DNA of 64,000 nucleotides from contig JAYKKT010000076.1 of NCBI GenBank assembly GCA_036023115.1, positions 7,630,001 to 7,694,000 on the forward strand, in the 5' to 3' direction. The position numbers and the translations under genes were made by a program. Origin of the DNA: Brasenia schreberi (taxonomy: Eukaryota; Streptophyta; Magnoliopsida; Nymphaeales; Cabombaceae). The notes beneath the pieces were generated by a model. That model did not search any database. It saw nothing but the letters and a program-made list of their open reading frames with translations, and was not told where the DNA came from. Positions 23,400-35,740 of this stretch are shown here, one piece after another; position 1 is the stretch's first letter; every line of letters starts with the position of its first letter.

Positions 23400-23870
23400 T
23401 TTTCAATGATTAAAACCATCGGAGAAGCCATTTGAGATGGTTTCAACCATGAGGAGCAAGTCAAAACCTAGGAAAATATCTGCCAAAAATATGACAGAAG
23501 AATTCTCAAAAGACCTCAAAAATACATGGATAACTGCAAGAAAGAACCTACCAGGTCGAAATGGTGGAGAAAAATGCATTTCCAACAACTGACCGAAAAA
23601 TCGAAAATCTTTTGTTAAACCGTCAGGAATAAATTTCCAATATTGAAAATTTTTTCTCAGAAATAAGTAAAGCATTGGAATAAATTTTTGAAACCATTGG
23701 GAAAATCCTTTTTAGCGATGATTCAAACGTCAGAAATATGATTTCACATGCTTATACTAACCGCCACAAATAATGTATGAGAATCATTCAAAAAAGATAT
23801 TTGCGGTAGTTAAACCGCTAGGATATGTTTAGCAAAGAACCGCTAGAAATATACTTGCACTTGTAATTCA
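23400..23870. repeat. field of short AACCG(C/T)-type repeats
   Basis: A motif close to AACCRYYRGRAAT recurs at about 23411, 23620, 23691, 23725, 23759, 23813 and 23839, partly in both orientations. This resembles the subterminal repeats of CACTA or similar DNA transposons. A 'cacta' lies at 23394-23398, but I could not find a matching other end. The field is duplicated at about 38110-38570. Confidence 0.45.
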
Positions 23871-24689
23871 ATGGTTTTAATCTATCACAAATTAATTTTA
23901 TTTATTTATTTTGGGAATAGGATTCCATCATATTCCCTGATATACAATATCAAATAATCAAAGTACAACTTATCTTGCAAATTAATATATTTAGATATAA
24001 AAGTATCATGAAAATAACTAAATTAACAAACATTTATAAAGTTTTCACAATTAGCCACATATACCAAAGTAATGAGGATAATACAAGTGTCGTATAGGGC
24101 CGAATATAAAATATATCACGTCCAACATAGCCAAATTGCTAGGCTAATTTGAAAAGGAGTACATAAATGCCATACACGCTGAATATAAGAAGATCAATAC
24201 CAATGTTTATCCTGAAGAAAATTCTAATGAGTGAGAGATCGCAGTCAATCATCTCTAACATTTTTTGTATTCCGTGATTACTGTAATAGCATATTAAAAC
24301 ATAAGTATTGGAAGATATAAATGACCACCATTATCAAAGTAATATATAATAGAAAAGTTTAATTTCTTGTATTATCTAACAATCATAAAATTAAATGCTA
24401 AAAATACTATGCGAAGCAATATTCCCACAATAGTCAATAGTACAAATTTGAAGCAATATAACAAAGAACTGCTCTCATATGGAACATTGTTTCAAATGCC
24501 ATGTATATAGATGATTACAACCCCACACATATAAGATAGTGAAGGATCACTACAAGGGTAGATGATTACTTGGATGATCGTTGTTGTACATAACTATGTA
24601 ATCCTACTAAGTCATGCACCATGTGGCATATCTTCATGACTTAAAAGATAAATTTGTCATGATTTAGTATGCTATACAAAAAGCAACAT

Positions 24690-24741
24690 AAATAAATAAA
24701 TAAATAAATAAATAAATATATATATATATATATATATATAT
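24690..24741. repeat. (AAAT)n(TA)n microsatellite
   Basis: An AAAT run followed by about thirteen TA units. Copy 3 has only the TA part at this place (39402-39436), so the locus changed length after duplication. Confidence 0.9.
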
Positions 24742-25884
24742 CATTATAGTATATGAGATTTGCTTGAGCATCCATTCTTTGTTATACAATAACATTGAGA
24801 AAGTTTCCCAAAGGCATCCTCTAATAATGTCATTCAATTTCGTTGGGATCAATTCCATGTTACCTTCTCTTAGAAAAAAGGTTTTCGTGGATGAACCTTG
24901 GATTAAGGTCGTCTAGAATAAAAGCCACACCAGGATTGTTGAGGTGATTTGCAGGCACTATGGTTGGCTTGCTTTCCATCTTCCAAGTTAGGTGTCTTCT
25001 GGCACGGTGATTTTGCAAATTTCGTGTTTAGTCCTATATTTGTTGTCTTAATTGTATCAAACTTTTGTTTCCTTACATGTCCAATTGCACAGTAAACCAG
25101 AACTCCTTAGCTCTAGGATTAAGCTACAACCCCTTCTCATTGAAGTTCTTTGGTTTAAAGGTAAAACCACAGGCATTTAAAACTTAAAAATCCAAATTTT
25201 CATTTCTAATACATGCGCTTGTAATTATCAAAACATCTCATATTATGCTCCAAAAGGCAAAGAGAATACTTACCAATATCGAAATGCCAAAACCCAAATT
25301 TATAGGATTACATGTGAACACACTGAATCTTTAATGCTTTCAATCTTGACATTAGAAAATCATAAAAATATGTTTATGCACAATTGCAGATTGACATTGT
25401 GGCCTGAAATTTTAGAAAATTTTGAATTAAGTATCAAACTTTTCAAAACAATTTGAAAAATTTAAAACCTCTCAACTTGAACTTGAGGTTCGCTCCACCC
25501 AAAGCAAATTTCTGCATCCACTGGGTTCTTTTTGTAACAGGGTAGGCTGTTATATTGTCAGTCACCTTACAATGCTGATATTTTAGGTTTTGTTTGTGTA
25601 AAAGCACTTTCGTACATTGTCTAACACTATGGGTCACCTATGGAGACAAGCACGACCTTTCAGGTTGTGCTCTTGTTCATGTTTTTGGTGCAATACTTCA
25701 TGTGCAAAGTTGGTGCTTTAGAGTCAAAGGTCATAGAGATGCACACTAAAATCAAACCACCTGGTGCATGCAAATGAAAAAATTAGGCAAACGTTGCTAG
25801 CATTGTTGAAATTACAACCATGAGTGCAAAATGAAGGCAACCATCTAACCATTTTTTTTCTCTGTCTTTTTTACAAGGAAAGAT

Positions 25885-26171
25885 AGTATACATAATGAGG
25901 TTATTAGAAATAAGTTGAGAGTAATGCCATAATGAGGGAAATCGTTTAAGAATGTGACCAAAGGAAGCTAAAGTAACAAGGTATAAAAAACTAGATTATC
26001 AAAATATTAAAGAGAAAGAGAAAGACCACAAAAGTGTTGAAAAAAATAATAAGGAATGATCTAGCTCATGTTGAGGTAACATGACATATGACGGGGCCAC
26101 ATGGAAACAAAGAATTCACATAGTAGACCCATCTAGTATCGGAAAAGACTTAATTGTTGTTGTTGTTGTAG
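25885..26171 (+). mobile_element. RTE LINE 3' end with (TTG)n tail
   Basis: Matches the plus-strand LINE from about 62510 onward ('ataatgaggttattagaaa', 'aaagagaaagag', 'ggaaacaaagaattca') and ends in 'attgttgttgttgttgt' at 26153-26169. A short TTG-type tail is the hallmark of RTE-clade LINEs. It is 5'-truncated and has no coding capacity. Duplicated copy 3 keeps only its first bases (to 40612). Confidence 0.75.
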
Positions 26172-26365
26172 AATGGGGCGGTTGAAGGTAGGCGCATGCC
26201 CCAAGTATCGTACTCATGACCTTCAACTTGTGCTTCAAATATACCATGCGAGAAATATTTTACTAAATGTAGCATACACAAAAATAAATTGTTATTAAGG
26301 AATTAAAATCTCTCACCCAAAAACTCCAAGAAAAGGGCCTTCATCCTTATAGCCTATGCTAAATT

Positions 26366-28480
26366 GTTATCTAGCTTATCTCTGGACTGATCAGGGATCT
26401 TTATATGTGAAATAGATCCCCACCTCCTTAGATGAGCTAGGTTGGGTTTTTTTCCAAACCACATCTCATATGGTGTAGTAAATAAAGCCTTACATGGTAT
26501 TTTATTGAGTATGTACATAGCTATACTTACTGCTTCTCCCCAAAATATCCTTGGTAGAGAAGCATCAATTAACATTTACCTTATAATATTCAATAAAGTC
26601 TTATTATATGTTTTAGATACACGATTCTATTGAGGTGTACTGGGCATTATATTTTGTTTTGCAACACCAAAGTGTTTACAAAATTTCATAAATTCTGTAG
26701 AGGTATATTTACCACCTCCATTTGATCTTAAAACTTTGATTGAATGCCCTATTTAATTTTCAACTTCTGCTTATATTTTTCAAAAGCTTCAAGTGCCTCA
26801 AATTTATGTCCTAAGAGATATAAATTCGTATATCTCGAGTAATCATCGATAAAGTTATAAAATAAACCTTTTCTCGATGTGACCTTACTCTCAAGGGTCT
26901 AAATAAATTTGTGTGAATGACCTAGAACAGGGTTGTTGCCCTTGTTGTCTCTTTGTGAAAAACTTTTATTTTCTAAAATGATAACAGTAAGTCAAAGTTG
27001 TTGAAAGTATTTTCTAAAATCTTAACAATAAGTCAAAGTTGGATAATTTCCTTAACTTTTTCAAACTTATATGTCCAAGGAGTTTATGCAATACATTCAC
27101 ATCAACATTAAATGCACAATCAATATAAGCAAAATGATTTTTATTGTTATTAATTTAAATATGAATAGTCCATGTTCTACATCAAATTCTCCAAAACAAA
27201 CTCTCCCATGTCTCTCCATAGTGAACTTGCTAGGAACAAACATTACCTCAAAACCTTTTTTCACCAAGACAGGGACAAAAACTAGATTGCGCCTTATAAA
27301 TGATACAATCAATACATTAGTCAATACAATTGGTATGCTTTGTATAAATATTCTAAATGACCTAATACTCAGAACATCCGAAAAAGTATTATTTCCCATG
27401 TGCACTCGATGTTCTCCTAGTTCATACTCCGTTAGATCCATTGCCCATTTTTTCGTCTTCGAGATATGTCTAATCGCTCTAGAGTCAATCCACCAACCAG
27501 TCACCCGATGGTCCATGTAAAGACATTCCGATATCACGTAGATTATGTCCTACTTCTCTAATTGTCCGCGTTGTTGGTTGTTTCCTCCTCTCTTATTGTT
27601 GTGGCAATCTCTCTTATAGTCTCCCGTTTTTCCACAATTGAAACACTTGACCCGAAAAATGGTTTCTTGTGTTTTCTTAAAAGATTGACATCCCATTTTG
27701 TTATTTTTGCCAAACTTTCTATTTGATTTATTTCTTCTTTGGTTGGGTTTGGAGCTAGACCCTATCTCATCTTCTACTAGTAACAATTTTTCTTTTCTGT
27801 TTTTACTCATATGTTCTTGCTCAGTTGTTAGTTTTAGGGTCAATTCAGAAATGTTGATTTCAGGCTATAGTCTAAACTTTCATGTTTGGAAGTTTAGAAC
27901 GTTTAACTTTCCTGTCTTTGCTAGTTTTGACACACATATTGTAGAGCTCATTTTTATGTCTTCGACAATTATAACAAACAAACGGTCTAAAACGAAAATA
28001 TTTGTCAAGCAACAAAACACAAATAACATAACTCTAATTAGCACGATGCAGAATATAAAAAAGATGAGCTGAAAATAACTCATTTTTAATATAAAAAGTA
28101 GTTGGGATAACTCCGTAATTTTTTTCCAAAAAAAATTCCTGCCTTTGTTAATTTCCAAAACACTAGGGGTGTGAATCACTTTATCTGTTTGTTCGTTTTT
28201 GTAATTTTTCAGAAAGATCAAGGACGGAACAATAACTTAGTGTTTGGTATTTTTGAAAATTTGTCACTGATCGGGGGTAAATTCATAATTTTTCCCTTAG
28301 TCCTATTTTGTAATTTCCTTAAGGGTAAGGATAAATCTGTCTTGTGACATAGTGGTAGTATTGTAATAAATTTGATCGAAAATTGCACAAAAGTAACGTA
28401 ATATCCTATTTTTTTAATTTTCTAGAGGGCAAAATTAACTTTTCGCCCGAATAAGAGCAAAACAGTCTTTTAACTTTTCA
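26366..28480 (-). mobile_element. Copia fragment A: leader, gag, protease and part of integrase
   Basis: Minus-strand piece of the Copia-1/2 family. Its leader (28080-28480) resembles 4200-4340 in Copia-1. Gag parts lie at 27880-28080. 27550-27843 encodes the basic region and zinc knuckle C-F-N-C-G-K-x-x-x-Y-K-R-D-C. 27097-27537 encodes the protease entry '[15 protein letters not shown]' and the pre-integrase region. 26354-26575 encodes an integrase C-terminal piece ('PRIFWGEAVSIAMYILNKIP'). RT, RNase H and both LTRs are missing. It abuts a polygalacturonase exon at about 28480. Stops are present throughout. Confidence 0.75.
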
Positions 28481-28500
28481 ACTTAGTAATAAATTAGTAT

Positions 28501-28713
28501 TTGGGTTTTGCAGGCATTCACATTGCTGTCACAGTAATGCTTGCGAAACACATTATTCATGGCGACTCCATTGAAGACGATACCTTTGGAAAAACCATCT
28601 TTGCTTTTTGGCCAGGATTTTATCCTTAATCCACTGGTGGAACACTTGATAACATTATTCTTCACCACAACGTTTTGCATGCTGGCATAACCTTTTTGCC
28701 TAAGCTATCAATA
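28501..28713 (-). pseudogene. polygalacturonase exon 3 fragment, diverged paralogue
   Basis: From a good acceptor (CAG, 28714-28716) the minus strand encodes 'SLGK', a frameshift, then 'MQNVVVKN' and 'SGLRIKSWPKS', keeping the motif IV Arg-Ile-Lys that the main copy has lost. It continues 'GFSKGIVFNGVAMNNV' and '[10 protein letters not shown]'. The following donor, GT in the 30376 copy, is AT here. Exons 1, 2 and 4 are absent. It is clearly more diverged from 17470-18656 than the copy at 30376-30874 is. Confidence 0.75.
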
Positions 28714-30375
28714 CTGCCACTAAAACAAGTCAAAGTTACATGATTAAGAAAAGAACATAATTGTAATTCAAATTCTTAACTCCATACATATTTTTCAAGC
28801 ATAAGTTATTGTATTGATGCATTGGAATACCCAAGACTCGACTTCTAATAACTCAACCTCTACTTCCTACTCAACAACCCCTTTAAACTTATTTTTGCTT
28901 CCATCCTTCGTGCCAAGTAAATGTTTAATTTAAGCTCCTCACCATTGTTCCACCCGGTTGCCTCCAATCATCTGGTAGGTCGAGTTCCACTCTTCTGGGC
29001 CTTGTAAACAACAATATTTGATCTACCATCAATTGGATTTCATTTCTTTATCTGTAATGAAGTAATAATATTGGAACAAGGGAGTTGACATATTCATCTA
29101 TACTGAATTTGTAATAACATGAAGACAACATATATTTTTTAAGGTACGAACAAAGTTGATCATATTCTTTCATTTGAAAATCTTAATGCTGGTTGATTTC
29201 TGAATTTGCACAACGCTTGGCTTTCTCTTAAATACTTTTTGAATGTTGAAAAACAAGACCGCATGAAGAGACGAAAACCACATCTATTGAGATGGATAGG
29301 TTGAGGTTAAAGTTGAACACGAAGGTTCTTTTGATTGAACCACCTAGCCAGGAGGATAGTAGATTTCTTTCACGAGCTAACATGGTGTTTCCATTAGTTA
29401 AAGCACAGAACTTTAAGCACTAGGGAGTTTGTCTTCTAATTAGATGTTTCTGTTGGTATATGCCATGGTTAATGGTGTTCCACTTACAAGGGGAAGGCCA
29501 AAGGCAGGTATACATGCTCTGAAATCGAACTCACGATCTGCATCTTGTGAACAACATGCCATTCCAGAAGAACAAACGCCCGGAGTGCATACTTTATTCT
29601 AAAAACTAGCTAGAAAACATTAATTGCCCAAACATGCAAGATCCAGAGTTCAACTGGCAGGGCACCCAGATTCCCTTGTGCTAGTGGGAAGGGGAGATGT
29701 GTGAATGTGTATGTCACCCTTCAGCCTCCTGTTGTGAGAAAAAAGGATCAGCGTGCCGGAAGTGGCACTTGTCCTGGATTAATGGAACCCATAAAAGGAC
29801 CAATCTCTAGAGGACGATTCAATCTGTGGACCAAAAATCATATCCAGATCTTGTTTCAATCTTAACTGCCCATACTGGGGCATATACCGAAAAAGGTTTT
29901 TCGAGGCCCACCTGCGTCGGATCGTCCAGTTTGTGGGTGACGTTATTCAAGGTTTCTTAGGCCGAAAAGCCGTTCCTCTCTAGTGATCGTTTTCCGGGAA
30001 CTTCATTTACCTAAGCTTTTCACTCATCTTTTTGGGATTTGCAGTACACTTACTCACAAATGCGTTATAATACGTGGAGTGAAAAATGGATGCTGATGTT
30101 CATGAGCACTCAAGCTCGTTGAAGTTCAGTATATACTATGAAGAGGATCGATACTGTTACAGCAAATCAATAACTCGATCATATCTTCACGACAAATAAA
30201 TCCACTTGATGTTGTTGTAGGTCACTTGGGAGATCTTGACACCGGAATTCTGATCAAAGCACACATAAGACCAATGACGGATGAATCTTGTGAATAACTA
30301 ATAGGGAACTAGAACTTACCGTGCAACAGAATAATTTCTTTTGTTTCACTTTTCAACTTGGTAGTAACTTAGTAC
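28714..30375. other. diverged copy of the region upstream of the polygalacturonase
   Basis: 29280-29820 aligns loosely with 19490-19960: a SINE-like box with 'cttttgatt', then 'aattag-tgttt', 'ttattctaaaa' and 'acttgtcc-ggatta'. It is therefore an older copy of the sequence that lies upstream of the main polygalacturonase, suggesting an ancient duplication of the gene plus its 5' region. 28715-29270 and 29830-30375 hold nothing I can name. Confidence 0.45.
29270..29372 (-). repeat. SINE-like repeat, diverged copy
   Basis: The minus strand reads 'ctggctaggtggttcaat', resembling an A box, and then a degraded B-box-like 'gttcaacttt'. It corresponds in place and sequence to the element at 19480-19600. 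Confidence 0.35.
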
Positions 30376-30874
30376 CTGGGTTGGGCAGGCATTGACATTG
30401 CTATCACAGTAATGCTGGTTTATGATGATGGGGTTCTTCACATTATTCATGGTGATTCCATCGAAGACGATGCCTTCGGCAAAACCGTTGCTGCTCCTTG
30501 CCCATGACTTTATCCGTGAAAACCGTGTTCTTCACCGTGACGTTTTGCACGCCGGCTTCATTAGAGTTCTTCCCTAAGCTCCCAATACTGTCATTAGAAC
30601 AAGTTAAAGTTATATGATTACGAAAGTTGGATTGCTTGGTCAAATAATGCATGCATGACATTATCAAGAGCACCTAAGTTGGATTAATTTGTACAACGAT
30701 GCACATATATTCAACTTATTTAGATGCGTAATTTACCTTATTCCATGGCCAGGCCCACAAGTGACCTTCTCTATCCACAAGTTTTGGGTCCCTGGACCAA
30801 CGGAGATGCAATCGTCTCCAGTCTTGATATCCGTGTTTGTGATGGACATGCCCGTTGATTGCTCTACGTGGACC
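30376..30874 (-). pseudogene. polygalacturonase fragment: part of exon 2 plus exon 3
   Basis: Close copy of the main pseudogene. Partial exon 2 is 30737-30874, cut off inside motif I/II. Intron 2 follows with an intact CAG acceptor at 30588-30590. Exon 3 is 30376-30587. Exon 3 keeps '[27 protein letters not shown]' in pieces, '[13 protein letters not shown]' and a GT donor, showing what the main copy lost beyond 17470. An internal deletion near 30510 removes motif IV and shifts the frame. At 30875 homology stops abruptly at unrelated sequence. Confidence 0.8.
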
Positions 30875-31509
30875 CTATGTTGAATGGATACGGGTATGGG
30901 TATGCGGTACGCAATTTTCTAAAAAACTGAGGTACGGGTACGCCAGTATTAAAAATTTTTAAAAAATTATATATATATATATATACACACAATTACATAG
31001 AGCAATATATATTTTAAAGAGCATTCTAGTGTTTGTGAATAATTTTATTCTAACTATGACTATGAGAATGCCATTTATATTCTTCTTCAAAGTAAGAACA
31101 ATTAAACAACAAACACATACCAGAAGTCGTAAATTGAATTTGCAAGAAAAGATCTGAAACCAACATAAAAGGCGATCTCCATCATTGGGGTTGCAGTGCT
31201 TCCCATAAGAGAATCAAGAGTTCCTCCTAAAGAAGCATCATTTCAAGAATATCATAAATCAGAATAATGAAGTCAACAACATATAAGCAAGATCAACATA
31301 TGCAAAAAGAATTAATGAAGAGATAGATAGACCTTTGTCAATCACAGCATGTCAGCATCAAATGAAGCAGATTTAATGCTATTTATATCTTGCACATCCA
31401 TCTTAATATCTGAACAATTTTCATGAAGTTAATCCAAAATCAATGAAAAAAGTGTAATAAAATGAAAGTGATTATGATATGGCATACCTGTTTTAAACTC
31501 GTACTTCTA
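30875..31509. other. unassigned sequence between polygalacturonase and Copia fragments
   Basis: Starts with a run of GGTATGGG/GGTACG words (30885-30960) and a TA microsatellite at about 30968-30986. The rest is AT-rich with no gene. Confidence 0.4.
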
Positions 31510-32650
31510 TGTACGTAGCTATACTTACTGTTTCTCCCTAAAATATCCTTGGTAGAGAAGCATCAATTAACATTTACCTTATAATATTCAATAAAGTCTT
31601 ATTATATGTTTCAGATACACGATTCTATTGAGGTGTACTTGGCATTATATTTTGTTTTGCAACACCAAAGTGTTTACAGAATTTCATAAATTCTGTAGAG
31701 GTATATTTACCACCTCCATTTGATCTTAAAACTTTGATTGAATGCCCTAGTTAATTTTCAACTTCTGCTTATACTTTTTAAAAGTTTCAAGTGCCTCAAA
31801 TTTATGTTCTAAGAGTTATAAATACGTATATCTCGAGTAATCATCGATAAAGGTTATAAAATAAACCTTTCCTTGATGCTACCTTACTCTCAAGGGTCTA
31901 AATAAATCCGTGTGAATGACCTCGAACAGGGTTGTTGCCCTTGTTGTCCCTTTGTGAAAAACTTTTATTTTCATTTTTCCTTGTATACAAGCTTCCCACT
32001 TATTAAAAGTATTTTCTAAAATCTTAACAGTAAGTCAAAGTTGGATAATTTTCTTAACTTTTTCAGACTTATATGCCCAAGGTGTTTATGCAATACATTC
32101 ACATCAACATTAAATGCACAATCAATATAAGTAAAATGATTTTTATTCTTATTAATTTAAATATGAATAGTCCATGTTCTACATCAAATTCTCCAAAAAA
32201 AACTCTCTCATGTCTCTCCATAGTCAACTTGCTAGGAACAAACTTTACCTCAAAACATTTTTTCACCACGACAGGGATCAAAACTAGATTGCGCCTTATA
32301 AATGACACAATCAATACATTAGTCAATACAATTGGTATGCTTTGTATAAATATTCTAAATGACCCAATACCCAGAACATCCGAAAAAGTATTATTTCCCA
32401 TGTGCACCCGATGTTCTCCTAGTTCGAACTCCTTTAGATCCATTGACCATTTTTTCGTCTTCGAGATATGTCTAATTGCTCTAGAGTCAATCCACCAACC
32501 AGTCACCCGATGGTCCATGTAAAGATTATGTCTTACTTCTCTAATTGTCTGTGTTGTAGGTTGTTTCCTCCTCTCTTATTGTTGCGGCAATCTCTCTAAT
32601 AGTATCTCATTTTTCTACAGTTGAAACACTTGACTCAAAAAATGGTTTAT
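31510..32650 (-). mobile_element. Copia fragment B: zinc knuckle, protease and part of integrase
   Basis: Near-duplicate of 26520-27640 in fragment A, with a slightly different length: it has a 'tccttgtatacaagc' stretch at about 31978-31993 that fragment A lacks. The 32099-32518 frame encodes '[18 protein letters not shown]' and the pre-integrase region. It ends abruptly at 32650, where duplicated copy 2 begins. It probably moved together with its neighbours in the segmental duplication. Confidence 0.75.
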
Positions 32651-32651
32651 T

Positions 32652-34990
32652 TGTACCTTAAGTTGTCAATGGATTGATGGTTAATTCAAACCCAAATGAT
32701 TAAAGAAACAGAATTAGTGCAGTTCTTGTCTAGCAAAGCCCAAGGGTTGAGACTGCTACCACCTTTTCAAGAGAAAGCCTTAAAGAACAAAGTTGCAACT
32801 ATGGATGACAATGGGCGATGACTGAGTGGATTACTGTGCAATGCATTTGAGAAACATTTTAGGTGAAAATACTTTGAGCTTTCATGTGAACACTTTTGAA
32901 CCATGGTTCGGGATAACTTCGGTTTATCGTAAATTGGAGATAATATTTTGGTTTATTTTCCTCACAATGTGGAACGTGACACGTGGAGTAGATGACAACC
33001 TCTCGAGGTCACATCAGGTCCAGAAGTGATCAAAATATATTAGACAATATTCTAGTCTCTAACATTAATAAAGCTCATGATAGAGAAGATAGAGAAGGAA
33101 AAGATAAGAAAATGTATCATTAATATTTCTATGAGAGTGTGCATAAATTATAATTATTAGACAATATGTAATCAAGAAGGTTATATGTGTGTAAGTATGA
33201 TTGGAAATTAAGTAAAAATACTTAACTTTTCTCACATGAGTTCAAAGTGTTGATTTGGCTATTACTACATATGATTGTTTGAAAGAACGAGCCATAGATA
33301 AGAAGGTATTATCTGTTACTTTAAATAATGCTTTGCATAAGCATATTAAAGTCAACTTTTCTTACATAATTCTTTGTTATGTAATGATTTTTTTATATTT
33401 GTTACTGTACCCATATTTTAAATTTCATTGTTTAAGATGACTTTAAAGTTTAAAGAGAGCATCAAATATGTTAAAACATTAGATGTAACAAACATGTATT
33501 GATGTGAGAGTTGAACTACGTTTAAATGTAACAATTAGATGGAACTCGACATACATGATGCCTGATATGTGTATTATATATCATAAATTAGTTGATTTAT
33601 ATATATATATATTCTTCTCATTTAATTACTAATTAGTTGATCTACCTTTTTAGATAAAGATGAAACAATAGAGTTGCTCTTAAAGTCAATGGTTTCTAAA
33701 GAAATTTCTGCACAAGATTCAAATGCAATTGGTGATATTGATACGAACACTTGTGACCTTCTTTTATATTGTCTGAGATGCTAGTTTTTTTATTTTTTAT
33801 TTTAAACTGCTGTATTGGAAACTTTAGAATTGACCATTCATTCGTATTGACTGAATGATTGTTACTAATGATGTCTACTGGCATCTTCATATTTGTTCGT
33901 CTGAATGTGTTCATGGAGTGAAAAATTTATGTAGCTTTGCCATGACATACACAAGGAAATGAAGTTTCATTGCTGTTGACTATTGAGTATGATTGACTTC
34001 GTGTGATTGGCAGATTCCTAATGAGTCGTGACTTATTCGACATGTTTCCTTCCCATATGAAGCATGTTATCTTATTAATATTGCATTCTCATTGTTGTTG
34101 AGTATGATTCACTTCGTGTTGCTTGTTGATCTTGTGCAGTCATGTTTTTACATTCCTCCTCTGCTCCAACCAAAGGAAAATTATGTCTAGAATACCTCCT
34201 GATTAGTAATATGTTGCTTATGTTTCTATTTTTTAAGGGCATCCTTTTGCCCCAAAAGTATGATAGTTCTCTCTCTCTCACACACATACAAATTTATTAA
34301 TTGTTCCTCTCTAAATGTATGAAGCAATTGGGACTCGATGCACCTTGGAGCAAAAGAAATTTAGAAGATCAATTGAGACTTGTCTAGTTTGAAGCATAGA
34401 AACAACTTTGTTTCTCTAAAAGCACAAGGCTCGATGTAGGTGACTCTAATTTTGAGTATTGGGCTTTTTGGCCCTATGGCAGCTTGATCATTTAGATGTA
34501 TTTAAGAAGTAAATATCTTATAGATGTCTATAATTGTGCAAGTGTAGAGCGAAAGCTGGAACTGGCAGTGAACCCCAAAATCATGCTTCCAACCATTTGG
34601 TGTCATAGGTAAGAAAATTATCTTTTCTCGAATCTGTTTACCCGACTAACCCGTCAATGGTTGCAATTGTAGCCATGCTAATGATGCTCTCTAACAAAAT
34701 GATGGAGGGCAGTTTGTCGGGATACATTTGTAATTCATAATTTATTGCTTTTGGATTGTTAGTGTTCCTTTTGTGATTGTCAATTTGTAATTCTCATTGA
34801 ATAAATGATGCTTGTTTATTTTTTGTATTATGAATGTGTTTATGAAATCAAAGGTTTTTATTGCTTTGCCTTGAAATTGCAGTTTCATTGCTTTTGAGTA
34901 TAATTCACTTTGTATGATTAGTAGGTTTCTAGTGACTTATCAAAGCAATATGAATATATGTTGGTCAATCTGGCCCGGCCCATGGCCCAT
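32652..34990 (+). repeat. segmentally duplicated unit, copy 2
   Basis: Matches copy 1 from about 19813 to 22329, with short internal deletions near its start (between 32694 and 32726). It ends inside the GGCCC hairpin motif ('ggcccattaaggg' at about 34982-34994) and then switches directly to copy 3. It contains the hAT-like remnant at about 33180-33365. Confidence 0.85.
33180..33365 (+). pseudogene. hAT-type transposase remnant, copy 2
   Basis: Same short motif as at 20550-20735, with the open frame 33255-33440 starting 'MAITTYDCLKERAIDKK'. One extra base triplet (Phe) follows 'KVN' compared with copy 1, shared with copy 3. Confidence 0.45.
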
Positions 34991-35552
34991 TAAGGGTCAA
35001 GCGAATAAGAAAACATGAATTTCCTCCAAAAGGAGAAGAAAATGACTATCATTCTTTTGGACCAGACAAGATAGTTGGTCAATGCTGTCACTACCAAGTT
35101 GTTTAAGTAATTGTCGAAAGGGGACCCATAGAAAGATACTTGTTTGGGATTAAGGGGACCCATAGAAAGATACTTGTTCGGGATTATGGGAGATCACTGA
35201 GTGGATTACTGTGCAGTGCATTTGAGAAACATTTTAGGTGAAAATACTTTGCGCTTTCATGTGAACACTTTTGCACCATGGTTCGGGATAACTTCGGTTT
35301 ATCGTAAATTGGAGATAATATTTTGGTTTATTTTCCTCACAATGTGGAACGTGACGTGGAGTAGATGACAACCTCTCGAGGTCACATCAGGTCGAGAAGT
35401 GATCAAAATATATTAGACAATATTCTAGTCTCTAACATTAACAAAGCTCATGATATAGAAGACAGAGAAGGAAAAGATAAGAAAATGTATCATTAATATT
35501 TCTGTGAGAGTGTGCATAAATTATAATTATTAGACAATATGTAATCAAGAAG

Positions 35553-35740
35553 GTTATATGTGTGTAAGTATGATTGGAAATTAAGTAAAAATAGTTAACT
35601 TTTCTCACATGAGTTCAAAGTGTTGATTTGGCTATTACTACATATGATTGTTTGAAAGAACGAGCCATAGATAAGAAGGTATTATCTGTTACTTTAAATA
35701 ATGCTTTGCATAAGCATATTAAAGTCAACTTTTCTTACAT
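35553..35740 (+). pseudogene. hAT-type transposase remnant, copy 3
   Basis: Same 'DWKLSK' and 'TTYDCLKERAIDKKVLSVTL' motif, nearly identical to copy 2. No longer frame survives. Confidence 0.45.

Larger units (their letters stand above)
19047..25912 (+). repeat. segmentally duplicated unit, copy 1 (longest)
   Basis: This block is the reference for three others: 32652-34990 (matches about 19813-22329, with internal deletions), 34998-40612 (matches about 19740-25912, lacking about 21865-22187), and 40617-43053 (the reverse complement of about 19047-21447). Matches run for hundreds of bases with few differences, so the duplications are recent relative to the surrounding debris. Contents in order: a SINE-like repeat (19480-19600), a hAT-like transposase remnant (20550-20735), a GGCCC hairpin (22297-22347), an AACCG repeat field (23400-23870), a microsatellite (24690-24741) and the start of a LINE 3' end. 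No intact protein gene was found in it. Confidence 0.85.

Noticed and set aside
24550..24558. 'cactacaag' as a CACTA transposon end
   Set aside because: A single short word with no inverted partner, no target duplication and no nearby transposase.
27071..27520. 149-codon plus-strand frame, repeated at 32073-32522
   Set aside because: It is antisense to the Copia protease/pre-integrase frame, which has the recognisable domains.
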